Positions 37,129 through 45,434 are shown, counted from the first letter of the stretch. The stretch: 55,884 nucleotides of DNA from JBOGTC01 sp050692055 (GCA_050692055.1 JBOGTC010000088.1:1-55884); one strand, 5' to 3'. Notes: generated by a model from the sequence alone, not told the origin. A program made the numbers and translations.

Positions 37129-37734
37129 ATTGCCAATAGCGCGGGGCGCGCGTATCGCAGCCAGCTGCGAGCTGATCAGGCCGAAGAGACGCGTGCACGG
37201 ATCCTCGATGCCACGGTTCGGGTGATGGCCGGCGGCCTCGCAAGCGTGTCCATTCCCGCGGTTGCGCGCGAGGCCGGCGTGTCGGTACCGACGATCTACC
37301 GTCACTTCGGAACGAAGCGCGACCTCCTCGCGGCGCTGTACCCCCACGTCGTGCGCCGTTCCGGCCTCGACGAACTGGTCGTCCCGCCCTCGGTGGACGA
37401 GCTTCGGGACGGGGTGCGCGCGATCTTCGAGCGCATGGAGTCGTTCGACGACCTCGCGCGCGCGGCCGTGGCCAGCCCCGCGGCGGAGGAGGCGAGGCAC
37501 ACGACCATGCCGCATCGGCTCTCGATGACCCGCCAGCTGGCCGATTCCATCGTGCCCAGGCTATCGGAAGTCGATCGGGATCGGATCGCGCGCCTCCTGG
37601 TGATCCTCACCGCTTCATCGGCCCTGCGCATGTGGCGCGATCATCTCGGCGCATCGGTCGACGAGGCGGCCGATGACGTGGACTGGGTGGTTCGGTCCGC
37701 GATTGCCGCTGCGACCTCGAGGGACGGGCGATGA
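37120..37734 (+). CDS. TetR-family transcriptional regulator
   Basis: This 204-residue regulator has the TetR N-terminal HTH: AEETRARILDATVRVMAGGL then VSIPAVAREAGVSVPTIYRH and FGTKRDLLAALYP. The C-terminal ligand domain is ordinary in length. The ATG at 37120 sits inside a perfect dyad, so the protein probably represses itself; TATATT just upstream suggests a leaderless mRNA. Its stop overlaps the start of the broken PEP-synthase-like gene (ATGA), which is thus the likely regulated partner. Inducer unknown. Confidence 0.92.
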   Translation: MTRIANSAGRAYRSQLRADQAEETRARILDATVRVMAGGLASVSIPAVAREAGVSVPTIYRHFGTKRDLLAALYPHVVRRSGLDELVVPPSVDELRDGVRAIFERMESFDDLARAAVASPAAEEARHTTMPHRLSMTRQLADSIVPRLSEVDRDRIARLLVILTASSALRMWRDHLGASVDEAADDVDWVVRSAIAAATSRDGR

Positions 37735-38728
37735 GCTCGACCGCGGTCCGGCGTCTCACGGACGTGCGCTTGGCCGATGCGGCCGAGGTCGGCGGCAAGG
37801 CCGCCAGCCTCGGGGAGCTGCTCGCCGCGGGCGTCCGCGTCCCGGATGGGTGGTCCTGACGGCCGATGTCGCCGGCTTGGCGGCGGACGACCGCGGATCG
37901 CTGCTGCGCGCCGGCGCGCGGGACCTGGGAGCCGGACCGTTCGCGGTCCGATCGAGCGGGATCGCCGAGGATGGCGCCGAGCACTCCTATGCCGGCATCT
38001 ACGAATCGGTGCTGGACGTGTCAGCCGACGAGCTCCTCGCGGCGACGGATCGGTGCCTCGCTAGCGCCCGCGCCGCCCGCGCCGCCGAGTACGAGCCTGC
38101 CAGCGACGGCCGCATGGCGGTGATCATCCAGCGGATGATCCGGCCGGACGCGGCGGGCGTGGCCCTCACCGCCGATCCGATCAACGGGGATCGGCGCTCC
38201 TGCGTCGTCACGGCGGTGCGCGGTATCGGGGAGCGGCTGGTGTCCGGGGCGGCCTTCGGTGACGAATGGGTCGTCCGTGACGACGTCGCCATCCCTCGCC
38301 GCCAACCGGAGCACGCCATCGATCGCCGCCAGGCAATTCGTGTGGCGAGCGAGGCACGGCGCATCGCGGCCACCCGCGAGACCCCGCGGGACATCGAGTG
38401 GGCGATCGACGCGGACGGCACGCTCTGGATCCTCCAGGCCAGACCGATGACGGCGCTGCCGCCCGACGTGTCGTGGGAAGTGCCGGCGCGTGGCGCCTAC
38501 ACCCGAACGATTCGGCTCGGCGAGTGGATCGCCAAGCCGGTGACGCCGCTCTTCAGCCGGGCGGCCGCGGTCGTGACCGACGTGGGGAGCGCGGCGGCGC
38601 ACGCCTCCATCATCGCTCGCGAGTACGGGATCCCGGCCGTGGTCGGGTGTGGTGATGCGACGGCCCGCCTGCGAACGGGGATGCGCGTCATGGTCGACGG
38701 CGGCACGGGGAACGTCGAGCCTGAGTGA
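37731..38728 (+). pseudogene. Frameshifted PEP-synthase-like (rifampicin-phosphotransferase-type) gene lacking its central domain
   Basis: The first frame (ATG 37731) reads VGGKAASLGELLAAGVRVPD then GW and stops at 37857-37859. A second frame picks up at the same place with GWVVLTADV and continues to 38728. This part contains the ATP-grasp domain (AVRSSGIAEDGAEHSYAGIY; DIEWAIDADGTLWILQARPM) and then, right after EWIAKPVTPLF, the His swivel domain (AAVVTDVGSAAAHASIIARE, GIPAVVG). The long central domain normally between these is missing. A full enzyme would be about twice as long. Joining at TPLF, a sequence that occurs in both segments in the family, suggests deletion by short homology. It overlaps tetR and was probably controlled by it. 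Confidence 0.75.
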
Positions 38729-38831
38729 TGGGGGACGTCGCCGGCGCCGGATCAGAGGCTGTGTGCCTGGGGATGTCGCGGCTGGTAGCAGATGATGTCC
38801 TCGGCGCCGGGCACCTTGAGGAACGTTGCTG

Positions 38832-39041
38832 CTAGGGCTCCCGCTCGTGCCACTCCGCGTCGACGGGGGCCGTTGGGCCGACGTCGTTGAGGGTGGGGAG
38901 CAGGATCCAACCCATGACCGCCATGGCCAGCGCGAAGACGAGCAGCATGACCGATCCGGCGGCCTCGTAGCTCATGAACCAGTAGATGACCGCGATGCCC
39001 GCGATGACCGCGGGCAGGATCATGTACTTCACGACCGACAT
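38832..39041 (-). CDS. Two-TM small protein, cytochrome oxidase subunit IV (CtaF)-like
   Basis: This 69-residue protein has two membrane segments, LPAVIAGIAVIYWFMSYEAA and VMLLVFALAMAVMGWILLP, with a short charged tail. The order and the WFMSYEAAGSVMLL spacing resemble the small CtaF subunit of actinobacterial-type cytochrome aa3 oxidases, but that match is by eye. The start is taken at ATG 39041 because TAGAAT (39049-39054) lies seven bases before it on the minus strand, which suggests a leaderless mRNA; the frame is open further upstream. The 103 bases between it and the PEP-like remnant hold nothing recognisable. Confidence 0.72.
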   Translation of the reverse strand: MSVVKYMILPAVIAGIAVIYWFMSYEAAGSVMLLVFALAMAVMGWILLPTLNDVGPTAPVDAEWHEREP

Positions 39042-39048
39042 GGCGCCC

Positions 39049-39054
39049 ATTCTA
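39049..39054 (-). promoter_or_regulatory. -10 element of the two-TM small protein gene
   Basis: TAGAAT reads on the minus strand seven bases before the ATG, with no ribosome site between: the classical leaderless spacing. Confidence 0.6.
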
Positions 39055-39090
39055 GCGGTCCCCGCCGCTGTCGGCCGGCATCCCGAAGGC

Positions 39091-39141
39091 GAGGTATATA
39101 CGTATATACGCGCCTGGCGCCTAGTATATACATATATACTC
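39091..39141. promoter_or_regulatory. Large AT-rich compound dyad (four TATATAC-type half sites)
   Basis: GTATATACGTATATAC (39094-39109), itself a perfect palindrome, faces a related AGTATATACATATATACT block across GCGCCTGGCGC, which is also palindromic about its central T. The whole arrangement is a near-symmetric 50-base dyad, in otherwise GC-rich DNA and 50 to 100 bases upstream of the small membrane-protein gene. It looks like a cooperative binding site for a regulator; none is encoded beside it. Confidence 0.7.
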
Positions 39142-39290
39142 AGCCCTGTTGGCGCCCACGCGTCGCCGCAGCCTCCGTCGTGACAACGTGCACCACGAAC
39201 GCCGTCTGGCGCGTGGTGCACAGCCGGGCAGTCCGCTCCCTTGATGCCGGAGCTCCCGGCCAGCCCGCCATTGGAAGCCGGCTCAGAAAC

Positions 39291-39872
39291 CTAGACCAGC
39301 CAGCCGCAGTCAGTCCGGCTCACAGGCCGATCGGATGGGGCCTCGTCCTCGGGCCTGATACCGGTGTCGGGGGCGTGGGCGCGCACCAGGGGGCGCGAGC
39401 CGAGCTTGTCGTCCGCCCCGGCCAGCGTGGCCCTGCGCACGGCCGGATCGGTGACGGGCGAACCGGCCTCGCCGAGGTCCGGCCCTGCCATGGAGTCGCG
39501 AGAGCGCGCAGCGCTGGGGCGATTGAGCGCCTCGCGCGCGGTCACCACCGAGCCATCCGGATAGCTGAGCCAGAGGCCGCGCATCCGCGCGATGAAGTGC
39601 TCGGCCATCCCGGGCACCAGCATGTCGACAATCCCACGCCCGCTGCGCCGATATCCGCGGGGCCGCTCGTCGGCCCGGACGCGATCCACGAAGGCACGGC
39701 TGAGCAGCTCCTCGATCGCGATGGCAATCCCGTCGGGGGCCTCAATGGAGGACCTGCCGCCGCGGAACGTGGCGCGGCCCACGACCTCCGGAGCCGACGC
39801 GCCGCGAGGCGTGCTCAGCAGCTCGTAGGTGATGGTGTCCTCGGTGCGCGGATCGGCGACTCGGTCGATCAT
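39291..39872 (-). CDS. Hypothetical protein, about 193 aa
   Basis: I do not recognise this protein. It has no membrane segment or signal. The first 100 residues alternate short strands and helices (RTEDTITYELLSTPRGASAP, IAIAIEELLSRAFVDRVRAD, MVPGMAEHF-like stretch) and end with GLWLSYPDGSVVTAREALNR. The remaining 70 are Asp/Pro/Arg-rich and probably disordered. I set the start at ATG 39872, six codons inside the longest frame, because TATTCT (39879-39884) is six bases before it and overlaps the outer ATG. It is divergent from the 118-aa gene. Confidence 0.65.
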   Translation of the reverse strand: MIDRVADPRTEDTITYELLSTPRGASAPEVVGRATFRGGRSSIEAPDGIAIAIEELLSRAFVDRVRADERPRGYRRSGRGIVDMLVPGMAEHFIARMRGLWLSYPDGSVVTAREALNRPSAARSRDSMAGPDLGEAGSPVTDPAVRRATLAGADDKLGSRPLVRAHAPDTGIRPEDEAPSDRPVSRTDCGWLV

Positions 39873-39878
39873 GGCCGG

Positions 39879-39905
39879 AGAATAGCGCATCGGCTCGGCT
39901 AGAAT
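39879..39905. promoter_or_regulatory. Divergent -10 elements for two hypothetical genes
   Basis: On the minus strand TATTCT (39879-39884) serves the 193-aa gene as a leaderless promoter. On the plus strand TAGAAT (39900-39905) lies 34 bases before the GTG of the 118-aa gene. The two boxes are only 15 bases apart, so the promoters overlap. Confidence 0.6.
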
Positions 39906-39939
39906 CGTCGCCGCAGCGCACCGGCCGAGTGGAGGAATC

Positions 39940-40296
39940 GTGAGCGAGATCGACGAGAAGGACTACCGCGAGATGGTCACCGCGCAGAGCGACGATCAGG
40001 TCGACGCCTGGGCCGCGGACCTGTTCATCGACTTCGCGAAGCGGATGGGCGTGGGCACGGCCATCGACGCCTTTTCACGCGCCGCCGGCATCGACGCGAC
40101 CGGCTTCCAGCGCGCGTTTCTCGTCGGCGGGGGACCGGATCATGTCGTGGGCATCGACACGGCCGGCTCGCTCGCCGCGCCGATCTTCGAGCTCCCCAGG
40201 GCCGTGCAGGGCCTGCGCCGCATCGATCCCGACGCGCGCGCCAAGCTGGTGGACTTCCTCGTCTCCCAGCGCGAGGTGATGTCCTACTCCGCCTAG
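39940..40296 (+). CDS. Hypothetical small soluble protein, 118 aa
   Basis: Not recognised. The start is GTG with GGAGG five bases before it. The sequence is acidic at the N-terminus (SEIDEKDYREMVTAQSDDQV) and then helical (DLFIDFAKRMGVGTAIDAFS, FELPRAVQGLRRIDPDARAK), with no signal, membrane segment or metal motif. It reads like an alpha-helical regulator or adaptor. It is convergent with parB; the two stops overlap by four bases. Confidence 0.75.
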   Translation: MSEIDEKDYREMVTAQSDDQVDAWAADLFIDFAKRMGVGTAIDAFSRAAGIDATGFQRAFLVGGGPDHVVGIDTAGSLAAPIFELPRAVQGLRRIDPDARAKLVDFLVSQREVMSYSA

Positions 40297-41282
40297 GCGA
40301 TCTCCTCGTCTCGGTGCGGGGCGCCGGCGCGAATGATGGCGATGGCGTTCTCGATCTTCAGCTTCGTGATCGTCAGGTACTTGGCGAAGTTGTCCCGGTT
40401 GACGTCGGGGATCTGCTCCATGACCTCCGGCTGGCGCAGGAGGTCCACGAGATCCTCGATGGCGTCGCCCAGCTTGCCTTTGGCGCCCATCAGCGCGTCA
40501 TCGGCCGCCCTGGTTGCGACAGCCTGGCCGGCGACGGTCTTCGCCCGGCGGCGAGGTCGGCCGTCATCCGGCGCATCGACCACCTCACCCCCGGTCAGCG
40601 CGCGCAGCTTGGTCAGCGTCAGCTCGCCGGCCACGATGCGCTTGGCCAGGCGCCGCCGCTTGCGCTCATCACTGATCTTCATCAGCTCGTACGCATGGCT
40701 GATCGTGTCTTTGCGCAATGACAGCAGCTCGCGAATATCTGCCGGCGCATCCGAGAGCCGCAGCCGATTCTCGATGTAGCCCTTGTCCTTGCCGACCTTC
40801 TGAGCGAGCTGGCGTACGGAGTAGCCGAAGGTCTCGGTCATCTTGCGGAACATCGCCGCCTCCTCGAGCGGCGAGACGTCCTCGCGCTGCAGGTTCTCGA
40901 TGATCGAGACCTCGAGCGCGGTCTGCTCGTCGAACTCGGCCACGATGGCTGGGATCGTCTCGCGCTCGGCCATGCGCGACGCCCGCCAGCGACGCTCGCC
41001 GGCGATCAGCTCGAACTGGCTGCCGACCGGTCGCACGAGGATCGGCTGCAGCACGCCATGCTCGCGGATGGAGTCGGCCAGCTCGGTGAGCGAGTCCTCC
41101 TCGTACGAGAGTCGAGGCTGCGCGGGATTCGGGAGGATCCGATCCACGGGAACCTCGCGGATCTGCGCGCGAGTCGCCCGCGACTCGATGAGCGACACGA
41201 TGCCGGGCGCCAGGTCGGCCTGCTGCGCTTCGTCGAACAGGCGATGGATGTTCTCGCGGAGTGCGGGCCGCTTGCTACCCAA
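40293..41282 (-). CDS. parB: Chromosome-partitioning protein ParB
   Basis: This 329-residue DNA-binding CTPase loads at parS sites and spreads to build the partition complex. The N-terminal CTP-binding domain contains VPVDRILPNPAQPR, LADSIREHGVLQPILVRPVG and the ribose/phosphate motif GERRWRAS. The central HTH segment (AMFRKMTETFGYSVRQLAQK and VGKDKGYIENRLRL) reads parS, and LSLRKDTISHAYELMKISDE follows. The basic linker (RPRRRAKTVAGQ) and C-terminal dimer region close it. It overlaps the end of parA by eight bases and is translated from the same mRNA. I see no parS-like TTTCACGTGAAA palindrome in this window. Confidence 0.96.
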   Translation of the reverse strand: MGSKRPALRENIHRLFDEAQQADLAPGIVSLIESRATRAQIREVPVDRILPNPAQPRLSYEEDSLTELADSIREHGVLQPILVRPVGSQFELIAGERRWRASRMAERETIPAIVAEFDEQTALEVSIIENLQREDVSPLEEAAMFRKMTETFGYSVRQLAQKVGKDKGYIENRLRLSDAPADIRELLSLRKDTISHAYELMKISDERKRRRLAKRIVAGELTLTKLRALTGGEVVDAPDDGRPRRRAKTVAGQAVATRAADDALMGAKGKLGDAIEDLVDLLRQPEVMEQIPDVNRDNFAKYLTITKLKIENAIAIIRAGAPHRDEEIA

Positions 41283-42042
41283 GCTCGATTACCTCCTGCG
41301 CCAGGTCACGGAAAGCGCGTGCGGCGGCGGAGCTCGTTGCGTACTCCGTGACCGGGCGGCCGGTAAGGGGCGCCTCGCCCAGCTTCACCGTTTGCTTGAT
41401 CATCGTGTTGAAGACGCGATGGTCGCCGAGCTCGCGCAGGTTCTCGAGCATCTCGCGCGCGAGCACCGTGCGTCCGTCATAGAAGGTCGGCAGCAGGCCC
41501 AGCACCTCCAGGTCATGGTTGAGCTTGAGCTTGATGGTGTTGATGACCTTGATCAGGGCAGTGAGGCCCTTGATGGCGTAGTACTGGGTCTGCACCGGGA
41601 TGATGACGCGGCTCGAGGCGACCAGCGAGTTGATCGTCAGCAGGCCCAGCGTCGGTGGCGAGTCGACGATGACGACGTCGAACTGTCGGTCTGCCCAGCC
41701 CTCGAGGGCGTCGCGCAGAACCATCTCGCGGCCGATGGCGGTGAACAGCTCGACCTCGGTGGAGGCGAGCTCCAGCGTCGCCGGCGCGACGCGGAGGCCC
41801 GGCGTCTCGGTGTCGCGCACGACCTCGTCGATCGAGACGCGATCCTCGGACAGCACGTCGGCCATCGAGATGCGGACGTCGGACAGCGAGATGCCGAGGC
41901 CAACGGTCAGGTTTGCCTGGGGGTCCATGTCGACGCACAGCACACGGTATCCGAGCTCGGCGAGCGCGCCGCCGAGGTTGATCGAGCAGGTGGTCTTGCC
42001 AACGCCGCCTTTCTGGTTCGCGATCGAGATTACCTTGGTCAA
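41275..42042 (-). CDS. parA: Chromosome-partitioning ATPase ParA
   Basis: This 255-residue deviant-Walker ATPase segregates origin regions with ParB. IANQKGGVGKTTCSINLGGA is the KGGVGKT Walker A with the signature Lys; VLCVDMDPQANLTVGLG and VVIVDSPPTLGLLTINSLVA are the A' and B boxes. PVQTQYYAIKGLTALIKVIN and MIKQTVKLGEAPLTGRPVTE are typical of chromosomal Soj/ParA. The short N-terminus, without an HTH, places it with chromosomal rather than plasmid ParA of the P1 type. It starts at ATG 42042; its promoter region holds a DnaA-box-like sequence and two dyads. Confidence 0.97.
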   Translation of the reverse strand: MTKVISIANQKGGVGKTTCSINLGGALAELGYRVLCVDMDPQANLTVGLGISLSDVRISMADVLSEDRVSIDEVVRDTETPGLRVAPATLELASTEVELFTAIGREMVLRDALEGWADRQFDVVIVDSPPTLGLLTINSLVASSRVIIPVQTQYYAIKGLTALIKVINTIKLKLNHDLEVLGLLPTFYDGRTVLAREMLENLRELGDHRVFNTMIKQTVKLGEAPLTGRPVTEYATSSAAARAFRDLAQEVIELG

Positions 42043-42134
42043 CGCATCACCTGTCGTGCGGCTCCGGGCTGGGGAAGAGGTCGCGACTGCGACGGGCAGA
42101 TGATGGCAGGTCGGGCCTCATCGGTCCATCCGAG

Positions 42135-42181
42135 TTATCCACAACGTGGATCAATGTCGATGTCATTGTGCAAAGACATCG
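42135..42181. promoter_or_regulatory. parA/tRNA-Met intergenic region: DnaA-box-like site and two dyads
   Basis: TTATCCACA (42135-42143) matches the DnaA box and overlaps the dyad ATCCAC-AAC-GTGGAT (42138-42151). A second dyad, CGATGTC (42158-42164) with GACATCG (42175-42181), follows. It is only one box, so an origin is not shown, but a regulator or DnaA could act on parA here. Confidence 0.45.
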
Positions 42182-42184
42182 GTC

Positions 42185-42190
42185 TATACT
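42185..42190 (+). promoter_or_regulatory. -10 element of tRNA-Met
   Basis: TATACT ends 24 bases before the first base of the tRNA; no good -35 at the usual distance is seen. Confidence 0.4.
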
Positions 42191-42214
42191 CGGAGTTGTC
42201 CACCGTCACCGCGC

Positions 42215-42290
42215 GGGCCCATAGCTCAGTGGTTAGAGCATCCGGCTCATAACCGGCGGGTCGCAGGTTCGATCCCTGCTGGGCCCACCA
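42215..42290 (+). tRNA. tRNA-Met (anticodon CAT)
   Basis: The acceptor arms GGGCCCA and TGGGCCC pair fully. GCTCAGTGGTTAGAGC forms the D-arm, CTCATAA is the anticodon loop (CAT), and GGTTCGATCC the T-loop. CCA is encoded (42288-42290). Because CAT can also be an isoleucine tRNA after lysidine modification, or an initiator, the class is inferred; the perfect first acceptor pair argues against the initiator. Confidence 0.93.
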
Positions 42291-42328
42291 CCCTCGCCTC
42301 GTCCCGAGTGCCGCACAGGAGGATCGCC

Positions 42329-43879
42329 GTGTCGACGGCCGACAAGCTCGCCCGCCTTCAGGAGCTGCGCGAGACCGCGCGACACGGTGGGGGAGCGAAG
42401 CGCATCGAGCAGCAGCACGCCCGTGGCAAGCTGACTGCGCGCGAGCGACTCGACCTGCTGCTCGACGAGGACAGCTTCACCGAGCTCGATGCGTTCGTCA
42501 CGCATCGGGCCAGCGACTTCGGGCTCGACGACGAGCGCTATCTCGGTGACGGCGTGGTCACCGGCCATGGACGGATCGACGACCGGCTGGTCTTCGTCTA
42601 CAGCCAGGACTTCACGGTCTTCGGTGGCTCCCTGTCGGAGGCCCATGCCGAGAAGATCTGCAAGGTGATGGACCTGGCGGTCGAGAACGGGGCGCCGATC
42701 ATCGGCCTGTCCGACTCCGGCGGCGCTCGCATCCAGGAAGGGGTCGTCAGCCTGGGCGGCTACGCCGACATCTTCCTGCGCAATACGCAGGCGTCTGGGG
42801 TGGTTCCGCAGATCAGCCTCGTCCTGGGGCCATGCGCCGGCGGCGCGGTGTACTCGCCGGCCATCACCGACCTCGTGATCATGGTGGACCAGACGAGCTA
42901 CATGTTCGTGACCGGTCCGAACGTGGTGAAGACGGTGACGCACGAGGAGATCGATTTCGAGGGACTCGGCGGCGCGCGCATCCATAACGAGACGAGCGGC
43001 GTGGCGCATTTCCTGAGCGATGGTGAGCCGCAGGCGCTGCAGCTGGCGCGCACGCTGATCGGCTACCTGCCGCAGAACAACCTCGAGCTGGCGCCGCTCC
43101 GGGCGTCGTGGACGGAGCCCGCGGTGGACGGCGAGACGCTCGACGCGTTGATCCCTGACTCGCCGAAACAGTCCTACGACATGCATCGCGTCATCGGCGG
43201 CATCGTGGACGGCGACAGTTTCGCGGAGGTGCATGCGTCGTACGCGCGCAACGTGATCTGCGGCTTCGGTCGCGTCGAGGGCCGGAGCGTGGGGATCGTC
43301 GCGCAGCAGCCCGAGGTGCTCGCCGGCGTGCTCGACATCGATGCCTCCGACAAGGCGGCGCGCTTCGTGCGCACCTGCGACTGCTTCAATGTTCCGGTGC
43401 TGACCCTGGTGGACGTGCCGGGATTCCTGCCCGGTGTCGAGCAGGAGCACCGCGGCATCATCCGCCACGGGGCGAAGCTGCTCTACGCCTATTGCGAGGC
43501 GACGGTCCCGAAGGTCACCGTCATTACCCGCAAGGCATACGGCGGGGCTTACGACGTCATGAGCAGCAAGCACGTCCGCGGCGATATGAACTTCGCATGG
43601 CCGACGGCCGAGATCGCGGTCATGGGCGTCGAGGGCGCGGTGAACATCATCTTCCGCGAGCGCCTTGCAGGGGCCGATGACGCCGATGCCGAGCGCGCTC
43701 GGCTCGTCGCGGAGTACGAGGAGCGCTTCGCCAACCCGTACGTCGCGGCGGCGCGCGGGTACGTCGACGAGGTGATCCTGCCATCCGAGACACGCGCCCG
43801 AATCGCCGGGGCGCTGCGCATGCTGGAGGGCAAGCGCCAGTCGCTGCCGGCCAAGAAGCACGGGAACATTCCGCTCTAG
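42329..43879 (+). CDS. pccB: Acyl-CoA (propionyl-CoA) carboxylase carboxyltransferase beta subunit
   Basis: This 516-residue subunit transfers the carboxyl group from biotin to acyl-CoA. It starts at GTG with AGGAGG upstream; the frame is open through the tRNA but this is not coding. Family landmarks: RGKLTARERLDLLLDEDSFT, YSQDFTVFGGSLSEAHAEKI, GLSDSGGARIQEGVVSLGGY and the oxyanion loops GPCAGGAVYSPAITDLVIMV and ITRKAYGGAYDVMSSKHVRG, where the conserved Gly-Gly pairs hold the substrate. The sequence resembles propionyl-CoA carboxylase more than acetyl-CoA carboxylase, fitting the mutase downstream. It leads the operon pccB-pccA-BCCP. Confidence 0.93.
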   Translation: MSTADKLARLQELRETARHGGGAKRIEQQHARGKLTARERLDLLLDEDSFTELDAFVTHRASDFGLDDERYLGDGVVTGHGRIDDRLVFVYSQDFTVFGGSLSEAHAEKICKVMDLAVENGAPIIGLSDSGGARIQEGVVSLGGYADIFLRNTQASGVVPQISLVLGPCAGGAVYSPAITDLVIMVDQTSYMFVTGPNVVKTVTHEEIDFEGLGGARIHNETSGVAHFLSDGEPQALQLARTLIGYLPQNNLELAPLRASWTEPAVDGETLDALIPDSPKQSYDMHRVIGGIVDGDSFAEVHASYARNVICGFGRVEGRSVGIVAQQPEVLAGVLDIDASDKAARFVRTCDCFNVPVLTLVDVPGFLPGVEQEHRGIIRHGAKLLYAYCEATVPKVTVITRKAYGGAYDVMSSKHVRGDMNFAWPTAEIAVMGVEGAVNIIFRERLAGADDADAERARLVAEYEERFANPYVAAARGYVDEVILPSETRARIAGALRMLEGKRQSLPAKKHGNIPL

Positions 43880-43916
43880 CGGGCCGGCCGTCTTTGCGGA
43901 AAGACACGCAGGACCC

Positions 43917-45434
43917 ATGAGGGACGCACCGCCCTTCGCCCGGCTGCTGATTGCCAATCGCGGCGAGATCGCCATCCGTGTCATCCGCGCCTGCCGGGAG
44001 CTTGGCATCTCGCCGGTGGCGGTCCACTCCGATGCGGACGCCGACGCGCTCCACGTCCGCCTCGCCGATGGCGCCGAGCGCATCGGTCCGGCTGCGCCGG
44101 CCGAGTCGTACCTGTCGATTCCCGCCATCATCGCGGCCGCCGGACGTTCCGGCGCCGAGGCGGTGCACCCCGGCTACGGTTTCCTGTCGGAGAACGCCGC
44201 GTTCGCCAGCGCCGTCGAGGATGCCGGTCTGGTCTGGGTGGGCCCGCCGCCCGCGACGCTGGAGGCGCTGGGCAACAAGCTGGCGGCACGCCGCTCGGTG
44301 GTCGCCGCCGGCGTCCCGGTGGTACCTGGCCTGACAGTCCCCCTGGATGGCGAGGGCGCGGCGATCGCCACGCAGCTGGCGGAGGTCGGGTTTCCGGCCA
44401 TGCTGAAGGCCGCGGCGGGGGGCGGAGGACGGGGCATGCGTAGCGTGGCCACGGCGGGTGAGGTACCCGACGCCCTGGCTGCCGCTCGTCGCGAGGCGCA
44501 GTCCGCGTTCGGGGATGGCACCGTCTACGTCGAGCGGCTCGTCACTCCGGCGCGTCACGTGGAGGTCCAGCTGCTGGGCGATCGCCACGGCGGCCTGGCG
44601 CTGCTCGGCGAGCGCGACTGCAGCGTGCAGCGCCGCCACCAGAAGCTGGTCGAGGAGTCGCCCTCGCCGGCTGTGACGCCCGAGATCCGAGCGGCGATGC
44701 TCGCGAGCGCGCACCGCGTGGCCGGGACGGTCGAGTTCCACAACGCCGCGACGGTCGAGTTCCTGCTCGACGCCGAAGGCAACCACTACTTCCTCGAGAT
44801 GAACACGCGCCTGCAGGTCGAGCACGGCGTGACCGAGCTCGTGACCGGAATCGACCTCGTGGCATGGCAGATCCGCGTCGCCGCCGGCGAGCGGCTGCCA
44901 GATCCGATCCTCCGCGCAACGCCGCGGGGTCACGCCATCGAGGTCAGGCTCTATGCCGAGGACCCCTGGGACGACTTTCGGCCGGTGGCCGGCCGCGTGA
45001 CCGCCTGGCGCATGCCGGACGGGCCGGGCGTGCGCATCGACGCCGGCGTTGAGGCCGATACCAACCTTCCGGCGGCCTATGACCCGCTCCTGGCAAAGCT
45101 CCTCGTCCACGCCGCCGATCGCCCGGCCGCGGTCGCCCGGCTGCGGCGCGCGCTCGACGAGACCGTTATCGGCGGCGTCCAGACCGATGCCGGCTTCCTG
45201 CGCTGGCTCGTCGACGAGCCGGCATTCGCGACCGGCGACTACGACACCTCGCTGGTCGCCGAGCGCTGGGGCCGCGGACCTGAGCTCGACGATGCGACCC
45301 GATCCCTTGCGGCCGTCGCCGGCATCGGCGGACGAGAGGGTCGGCGAGGGCACCCCGAGCAGGGGTCGGGACCGGTGCGGGCGGGCGATTCGCCCTGGGC
45401 GCGGCAGGCACGCCGCGAGGGCCTCCGCGAATGA
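43917..45434 (+). CDS. pccA: Biotin carboxylase subunit of acyl-CoA (propionyl-CoA) carboxylase
   Basis: This 505-residue ATP-grasp enzyme carboxylates the biotin carrier. RLLIANRGEIAIRVIRACRE and AVHPGYGFLSENAAFASAVE form the first domain, LKAAAGGGGRGMRSVATAGE the ATP loop, and VEFLLDAEGNHYFLEMNTRL then QVEHGVTE the catalytic metal site. The C-terminal region (GHPEQGSGPVRAG...) replaces the usual carrier-linker region, because here the biotin domain is a separate gene; the stop overlaps its ATG. It follows pccB by 37 bases. Confidence 0.92.
   Translation: MRDAPPFARLLIANRGEIAIRVIRACRELGISPVAVHSDADADALHVRLADGAERIGPAAPAESYLSIPAIIAAAGRSGAEAVHPGYGFLSENAAFASAVEDAGLVWVGPPPATLEALGNKLAARRSVVAAGVPVVPGLTVPLDGEGAAIATQLAEVGFPAMLKAAAGGGGRGMRSVATAGEVPDALAAARREAQSAFGDGTVYVERLVTPARHVEVQLLGDRHGGLALLGERDCSVQRRHQKLVEESPSPAVTPEIRAAMLASAHRVAGTVEFHNAATVEFLLDAEGNHYFLEMNTRLQVEHGVTELVTGIDLVAWQIRVAAGERLPDPILRATPRGHAIEVRLYAEDPWDDFRPVAGRVTAWRMPDGPGVRIDAGVEADTNLPAAYDPLLAKLLVHAADRPAAVARLRRALDETVIGGVQTDAGFLRWLVDEPAFATGDYDTSLVAERWGRGPELDDATRSLAAVAGIGGREGRRGHPEQGSGPVRAGDSPWARQARREGLRE

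Noticed and set aside
39560..39800. Plus-strand gene opposite the 193-aa protein
   Set aside because: The minus-strand frame has a matching leaderless promoter and more natural composition; the plus-strand frame is Arg/Ser-rich and begins inside it.
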